Shown: in pieces, positions 6,764 to 10,006 of the stretch
Layout: each line of letters begins with the position of its first letter
How positions within the stretch are numbered: position 1 is the first letter of the stretch
NCBI GenBank assembly: GCA_029777145.1
Contig: JAKOSS010000129.1
Coordinates: 1 to 10,006 of the forward strand
Direction of reading: 5' to 3'
Source of the DNA: Acidobacteriota bacterium
GTDB taxonomy: Bacteria; Acidobacteriota; Blastocatellia; Pyrinomonadales; Pyrinomonadaceae
DNA: 10,006 bases
The notes under the pieces: model-generated
The model's database searches: none
Told to the model about the DNA's origin: nothing
Seen by the model: only the letters and a program-made list of their open reading frames with translations
Program-made: the position numbers and the translations under genes

Positions 6764-7666
6764 ATGAAACTCGCAATTGTGATTGTTGTTTTTATCGCGT
6801 CGGTCGCGGCCGCCGCTCAGACGCCGACGATCGAAACCGTTCTGGCAAAACGACTTGCGCTCCGGGATCGCGTCGCAATCGTGAACGGAAAACCGGTCAC
6901 TCGAAAGGGGATCGCGCTGTCCGAGATCTGCGATCCGTCGGACCCGGTCGCGGCGCGCGTGTTCCGGGACTACGGCGCGATGTGGGTCGGAAACAACGAT
7001 GTCTTTGCCGGATTCAAACAGACCGCCGACGGCGCGTTCGTCGCCGACTGCGTCTTCGACAACGACGCCGAAGTCTCGCTTTATCATTCGTCGGTTTCGT
7101 CAAAAAGCCTCAATGTCGGCGGAACGACAATCACATTGCAGGCCGATGCGATGGACGCGCTCGTCGCGGCTCGCTCGGAGGCGGCCGCGGCCAAGCTGAA
7201 CATCACGCCGCGCGGCGGTTCGACGGCGGCCCGGCGGACGTTTGACGACACCCTAAGACTGTGGCGCTCGCGGTTTCTGCCCGGTCTCGAACATTGGGTG
7301 GCGCTCGGCAAGATCCGGCGTGCCGATGCCGATGCGGCGAAGCGGTTGGACATCCGTGAGCAGGTTGCGCAGGTGCTCGCGTGGGAAGAAAACGGCTGGT
7401 ACTTCAGCAAAGACTTTTCAAAATCGATCCTGTACTCGGTCGCCGCGCCCGGCGCGTCGCAGCACATTTTTCTGGTCGCGCTCGACGTCGAGCAGTTCGC
7501 GAATCCCAAGGTTCGGGCAATTCTCGCCAAGCATGGCTGGTTCCAGACAGTAAAAAGCGATCTCCCGCACTTTACTTACTTGGGCGTCGATGAGAAGGAG
7601 CTTCCGTCGCTGGGACTTCAGACCGTCGCGGTCGGCGGGCAGAAATTCTGGATCCCGAGAATGTGA
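6764..7666 (+). CDS. Secreted VanY/M15-like peptidase-family protein (copy 1)
   Basis: This 300-residue exported protein has a Sec signal peptide at residues 1-18 (MKLAIVIVVFIASVAAAA, cut before Q19). The C-terminal third resembles D-Ala-D-Ala carboxypeptidases of peptidase family M15 (VanY type). APGASQH followed by D241 gives the zinc-binding H-x6-D pattern (H234, D241), and SDLPHFTYLG supplies a second His (H269). In classical VanY the residue three before that His is the catalytic Glu (E-x-x-H); here it is D266. The Gly common after the first His is also absent. The protein may be an active variant or a pseudoenzyme. Two cysteines (C56, C96) occur in the mature part. The remaining sequence aligns throughout with the gene at 9147, making them diverged paralogues. 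The function inferred is peptidoglycan trimming or binding outside the cytoplasm. The M15 assignment rests on motifs only. Confidence 0.72.
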   Translation: MKLAIVIVVFIASVAAAAQTPTIETVLAKRLALRDRVAIVNGKPVTRKGIALSEICDPSDPVAARVFRDYGAMWVGNNDVFAGFKQTADGAFVADCVFDNDAEVSLYHSSVSSKSLNVGGTTITLQADAMDALVAARSEAAAAKLNITPRGGSTAARRTFDDTLRLWRSRFLPGLEHWVALGKIRRADADAAKRLDIREQVAQVLAWEENGWYFSKDFSKSILYSVAAPGASQHIFLVALDVEQFANPKVRAILAKHGWFQTVKSDLPHFTYLGVDEKELPSLGLQTVAVGGQKFWIPRM

Positions 7667-7674
7667 TTTCGGGA
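7653..7674 (+). terminator. Possible hairpin across the stop codon
   Basis: TCCCGAGA (7653-7660) pairs with TTTCGGGA (7667-7674) over eight positions including one G-U pair, with a six-base loop containing the TGA stop. No T-run follows, so it is not a classical intrinsic terminator. It may mark or protect the 3' end of the message before the repeat-filled gap. Confidence 0.35.
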
Positions 7675-7682
7675 ATCAGATT

Positions 7683-7893
7683 CAAATCTCAATTTTCGAA
7701 TCTCAAGTTTCAAGCACTCGTTATTCGCGCTGAGAAACAACGGTCGGCATTTTTCGAGCTGTGAGTCCGACTATCGCAAATCTCAATTTCAAATCTCAAG
7801 TTTCAAGCACTCGTTATTCGCGTTGTGACACAACGGTCGGCATTTTTTGAGCTGTAAATCCGACTATCGCAAATCTCAGATTTCAAATCTCAA
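7683..7893. repeat. Direct tandem repeat, two full units and a partial third
   Basis: Unit 1 is 7683-7776 (94 bases) and unit 2 is 7777-7869 (93 bases). Both begin CAAATCTCAATTT and end GTCCGACTATCG or ATCCGACTATCG, sharing AAGCACTCGTTATTCGCG and CAACGGTCGGCATTTTT. A third unit starts at 7870 with CAAATCTCAGATTTC and breaks off near 7893. Each unit contains GTCGG and CCGAC about 20 bases apart as a small inverted pair. Unit 2 alone has the near-perfect dyad GTTGTGACACAAC (7822-7834), where unit 1 has diverged. The TCTCAA/TTTCAA words also repeat on a shorter scale at the unit ends. Confidence 0.88.
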
Positions 7894-7932
7894 AGATCGA
7901 AGCCCGAAGATCGAAGATCAAAATCCCGGCCG

Positions 7933-7962
7933 TTCGGAATTCAAGCGACTTCGGGGTAGAAT
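7933..7962 (+). promoter_or_regulatory. Candidate promoter for the gene at 8001
   Basis: TAGAAT (7957-7962) differs from the sigma-70 -10 consensus by one base, and TTCGGA (7933-7938) is a weak -35 match 18 bases upstream. Transcription would begin near 7969, leaving a leader of about 30 bases that contains the ribosome-binding site. It is placed just after the tandem repeats and before the first gene of the last pair. Confidence 0.4.
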
Positions 7963-7991
7963 GTCGGTGAAAGTCCTGCCCGAAGTTAGCC

Positions 7992-7995
7992 GGAG
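7992..7995 (+). promoter_or_regulatory. Ribosome-binding site fixing the ATG at 8001
   Basis: GGAG lies five bases before ATG at 8001. The residues that follow (MICPYC) begin the zinc ribbon directly, which also supports this start. Confidence 0.6.
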
Positions 7996-8000
7996 ACGCG

Positions 8001-9143
8001 ATGATCTGTCCTTATTGCCGAGCTTTCAACGACGACAGCAACGTATTTTGCGTCAGCTGCGGCGAGTCGTTTGTCTCGCCGGGCGGTCCCGGGCCGACGA
8101 TGCTGCCGCAGTCCTTCATTCCGGGCGACAGCGATCCGAGTCCGAGCCAACCGACCGTGCTTCATGCCGAAAACCCGATGAGCGGCCGGCTCCAGCCGCC
8201 ACCGGCATTCGACAATTCATACGCCCAGTTTCAACAGTCATTTCCGGCGATTCCGCCGTCGAACGCCCAGCAACCGCAAAAGAGCCGTGCCGGGCTGCTT
8301 GCGGCGGTCGGAGTCCTCGCGTTTCTGGTCGTCGTTGCCGGAGCCGTCGGAGTCTATCTCTTATTGAATTACGAGTCGAAATCATCTGAGAAATTCCCGA
8401 CGAGCCTCGGACTTTTCTTTCAAAATGCTGAAAAAACGAAGGTTACGGAGATCACTCGCCGCGACCAAAAGGATGCCGGCGAGGCGCGTGACGCGATCAA
8501 GAGCGACAGCGGACTGGCGAAGCTTGATCCTCGTCCGACATTGATCCTCTATGCCGACGCCAAGGACGTTCCCGTCAGCGATCTGAAACTTGTCGAGATC
8601 GATTCGATCAAGGACGACGGCACGGTCCGACAGATCGATTTCAAGGCCGCGACCGTGGAAGGAAAGCAGGACATGAAGCGTCTCTGGCTGACCGAGGACC
8701 TCGCGCCCGGAAAGTACGCGTTTGCGGTCTTCGACGGCTATTTCGAGGATGGAAAGCATCATTTCTGGCCGTTCGAGGTCAGCGGCGGTAGTCGCAAGAA
8801 CAACGATTCGATCGCGAAGGAACTGACGATCAGCCGAAAGGCAGCCGCTTCGCCGACGCCGAAGGCCGAAAAATCGGCGACGCCGCGGCCGACGGTTGAA
8901 CCGCCTCCGAACTCGTCGGCGGCACGTGTCCAGAGTTCAAACGTGATCCTGCGTTCCGGACCGTCGCAATCGTCGTCGAAGATCGGGATGCTTTCGGCGG
9001 GCCAGAAAGTGTATATCATCGAATATTCGGATCGCTACGAGGTGTTCGTAACGCGCGACGGTCGCGCCCTGAATTCAAATTACGCCTACATTCAGACCGA
9101 AAGCGGGAAACGCGGCTGGGTGTTCGCGGCGTTCATTAAATAA
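8001..9143 (+). CDS. Zinc-ribbon, transmembrane and SH3b domain protein
   Basis: This 380-residue protein has four parts. Residues 1-21 form a short zinc ribbon with two CxxC pairs (C3, C6, C17, C20). Residues 25-95 are a Pro/Ser/Gln-rich flexible linker. Residues 98-122 form one strongly hydrophobic membrane helix. After it comes a domain of about 130 residues (about 135-277) that I do not recognise, probably beta-rich (DLKLVEIDSI, GKYAFAVFDGYFEDGKHHFWPFEV). A Pro/Ala/Ser/Thr-rich spacer (281-305) leads to a bacterial SH3 domain (309-380: VILRSGPS, IGMLSAGQKVYIIE, GKRGWVFAAFIK). The order suggests a cytoplasmic zinc ribbon and an external SH3b domain that could bind cell-wall material, acting as a sensor or anchor; this topology is inferred. 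The stop lies three bases before the next ATG, so the two genes are probably cotranscribed. Confidence 0.82.
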   Translation: MICPYCRAFNDDSNVFCVSCGESFVSPGGPGPTMLPQSFIPGDSDPSPSQPTVLHAENPMSGRLQPPPAFDNSYAQFQQSFPAIPPSNAQQPQKSRAGLLAAVGVLAFLVVVAGAVGVYLLLNYESKSSEKFPTSLGLFFQNAEKTKVTEITRRDQKDAGEARDAIKSDSGLAKLDPRPTLILYADAKDVPVSDLKLVEIDSIKDDGTVRQIDFKAATVEGKQDMKRLWLTEDLAPGKYAFAVFDGYFEDGKHHFWPFEVSGGSRKNNDSIAKELTISRKAAASPTPKAEKSATPRPTVEPPPNSSAARVQSSNVILRSGPSQSSSKIGMLSAGQKVYIIEYSDRYEVFVTRDGRALNSNYAYIQTESGKRGWVFAAFIK

Positions 9144-9146
9144 GCC

Positions 9147-10006
9147 ATGACGATCAAACACCTTATTACGCTTGCACTTGCGGCAACAGTCCTGATTAAC
9201 GCGGGATGCTATTCGGCGGAATCGATCGACAACCGGACACGATCCACGCCGTCCGGCACGCCGCTGCGATCCTCGGAATCACCCTCGCCGTCGCCGTCAG
9301 GAACGACTGAAATGAAGACTGAAACAAACAAAGACCCGAAGCCGACCGGTTATGCGGCGAACGTTCCGAGCGGTTTTTCGGTTCCGACTGACGAAGTCGG
9401 AAAGCGGCTTGTCCGCGAATACGGTTCGATGTTCGTCGCGCGCGGCGTGACGCCGCCGCCGAGGGTCGTGTTTCGCGATGAGTCCGAAGTTTCGGCATTT
9501 CAATCAGGCGTTCAGCGGTCGACCGAGTCGATCGGCGGATTTACGATCGAACTCCAAACGCCGGCGATGAACGCGCTCAACGAGGCGATCGCCGATGCGA
9601 AGTCGAAGAACCTGAGGATCACGCCGCGCAACGCGGATGCCGCCAAACGGACCTTTGCGCAGACCGTCGACAACTGGAAGAGCCGGGTCGATCCGGGTCT
9701 TCAGCATTGGATGTCGAAAGGGAAGATAGATGCCGCCGAGGCAAAGCGGATCGCTGCGCTTTCGCCGGCAGATCAGGTCCCGGAAATTCTAAAACTAGAG
9801 GGGCAAGGCCTTTATTTTGCGAAGGATTTCGACAAGACGATCCTATACTCGGTCGCCGCGCCCGGCGCGTCGCAGCATATCTCGATGCTCGCCCTCGATG
9901 TCGCCGAGTTTGACAGCGCCGACGTCCGCCGCGTCCTTGCCGATCATGGTTGGTTTCAGACGATTCCGTCGGACCTGCCGCACTTCACGTACCTTGGCGC
10001 GAAGGA
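9147..10006 (+). CDS. Lipoprotein-like VanY/M15-like protein (copy 2), 3' end cut
   Basis: The frame is open from ATG at 9147 to the window edge, giving 286 codons plus two bases. Residues 1-20 are a signal peptide ending in NAGC, with Cys21 a likely lipidation site, though Asn at -3 makes the lipobox imperfect. Residues 22-68 are a Ser/Thr/Pro-rich linker. From about residue 85 the protein aligns with the 6764 gene: VFRDESEVSAF, ITPRNADAAKRTF, PGLQHWMSKGKI, YFAKDFDKTILYSVAAPGAS, HGWFQT, SDLPHFTYLG. The M15/VanY-like zinc pattern is H244-x6-D251 with H279, and again Asp (D276) where classical VanY has Glu. The two cysteines of copy 1 are missing. I infer a membrane-anchored, cell-wall-directed protein paired with the SH3b protein just upstream. 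There is no clear ribosome-binding site; coupling to the upstream stop three bases away is likely. Confidence 0.75.
   Translation, partial: MTIKHLITLALAATVLINAGCYSAESIDNRTRSTPSGTPLRSSESPSPSPSGTTEMKTETNKDPKPTGYAANVPSGFSVPTDEVGKRLVREYGSMFVARGVTPPPRVVFRDESEVSAFQSGVQRSTESIGGFTIELQTPAMNALNEAIADAKSKNLRITPRNADAAKRTFAQTVDNWKSRVDPGLQHWMSKGKIDAAEAKRIAALSPADQVPEILKLEGQGLYFAKDFDKTILYSVAAPGASQHISMLALDVAEFDSADVRRVLADHGWFQTIPSDLPHFTYLGAK

Larger units (their letters stand above)
7667..8000. repeat. Intergenic gap with AT-rich tandem repeats
   Basis: This gap of about 334 bases has no gene I can support. Its left part is far more AT-rich than the surroundings. It holds two tandem 93-94 base units, a partial third, a short GATCGAAG microrepeat (AGATCGAAG at 7894-7902 and 7908-7916), and a promoter-like stretch before the gene at 8001. 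No RNA gene was recognised. An open frame starting in the repeat and overlapping the 8001 gene in another frame looks spurious. Confidence 0.8.

Noticed and set aside
7822..7850. Intrinsic terminator at GTTGTGACACAAC followed by a T-run
   Set aside because: The stem is short with a tiny loop, the T-run begins about ten bases after it, and the first repeat unit lacks the stem.
7683..7893. CRISPR array
   Set aside because: The units are 93-94 bases and contiguous with no unique spacers; only two and a part are present and no cas genes are in view.
7847..8389. Plus-strand frame starting in the AT-rich repeat and overlapping the zinc-ribbon gene
   Set aside because: It begins inside repeat sequence, has no ribosome-binding site or motif, and overlaps a well-supported gene in another frame.

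Overview
The window reads as chromosomal DNA from a GC-rich, Gram-negative-type bacterium. Every supported gene lies on the + strand. The combination of histidine-degradation genes, a zinc-ribbon/transmembrane/SH3 protein, frequent GTG/TTG starts and palindromic or AT-rich intergenic repeats suggests Acidobacteriota (Blastocatellia-like). That placement is an impression from general knowledge, not a phylogenetic result.

Layout. Positions 1-1277 hold imidazolonepropionase (hutI), whose frame runs off the left edge. A 470-base gap follows (1278-1747), filled with degenerate, partly tandem, hairpin-forming repeats. Next is histidine ammonia-lyase (hutH, about 1766-3283). Behind it is a tightly packed series: a DinB/YfiT-like helical-bundle protein (3317-3862), a DoxX-family membrane protein (3859-4269, 4-base overlap), a DedA/VTT membrane protein fused to an ATP-grasp ligase (4273-6039, same frame as DoxX and one codon after its stop), and an NRDE/TANGO2 protein (6041-6754, one base after the preceding stop). 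A secreted protein with M15/VanY-like motifs follows (6764-7666). Its probable promoter, a perfect TATAAT, overlaps the NRDE stop codon. A second repeat-filled gap (7667-8000) holds two 93-94 base AT-rich tandem copies. Then come a zinc-ribbon/TM/SH3b protein (8001-9143) and, 3 bases later, a lipoprotein-like paralogue of the 6764 gene (9147 to beyond the right edge).

How the genes fit together. HutH and HutI catalyse the first and third steps of histidine degradation; hutU and the fourth-step genes are not in the window. The genes after hutH are spaced like one transcription unit but have no obvious link to histidine. They look like an envelope or stress module in which DoxX and DedA-ATP-grasp are both membrane proteins. 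The last three genes look like a cell-wall module: two diverged VanY-like exported proteins flank a protein with a C-terminal SH3b domain.

The best candidates for something not well described are the DedA-ATP-grasp fusion in its DinB-DoxX-DedA/ATP-grasp-NRDE neighbourhood, and the VanY-like paralogue pair, in which the expected catalytic Glu position is Asp in both copies.
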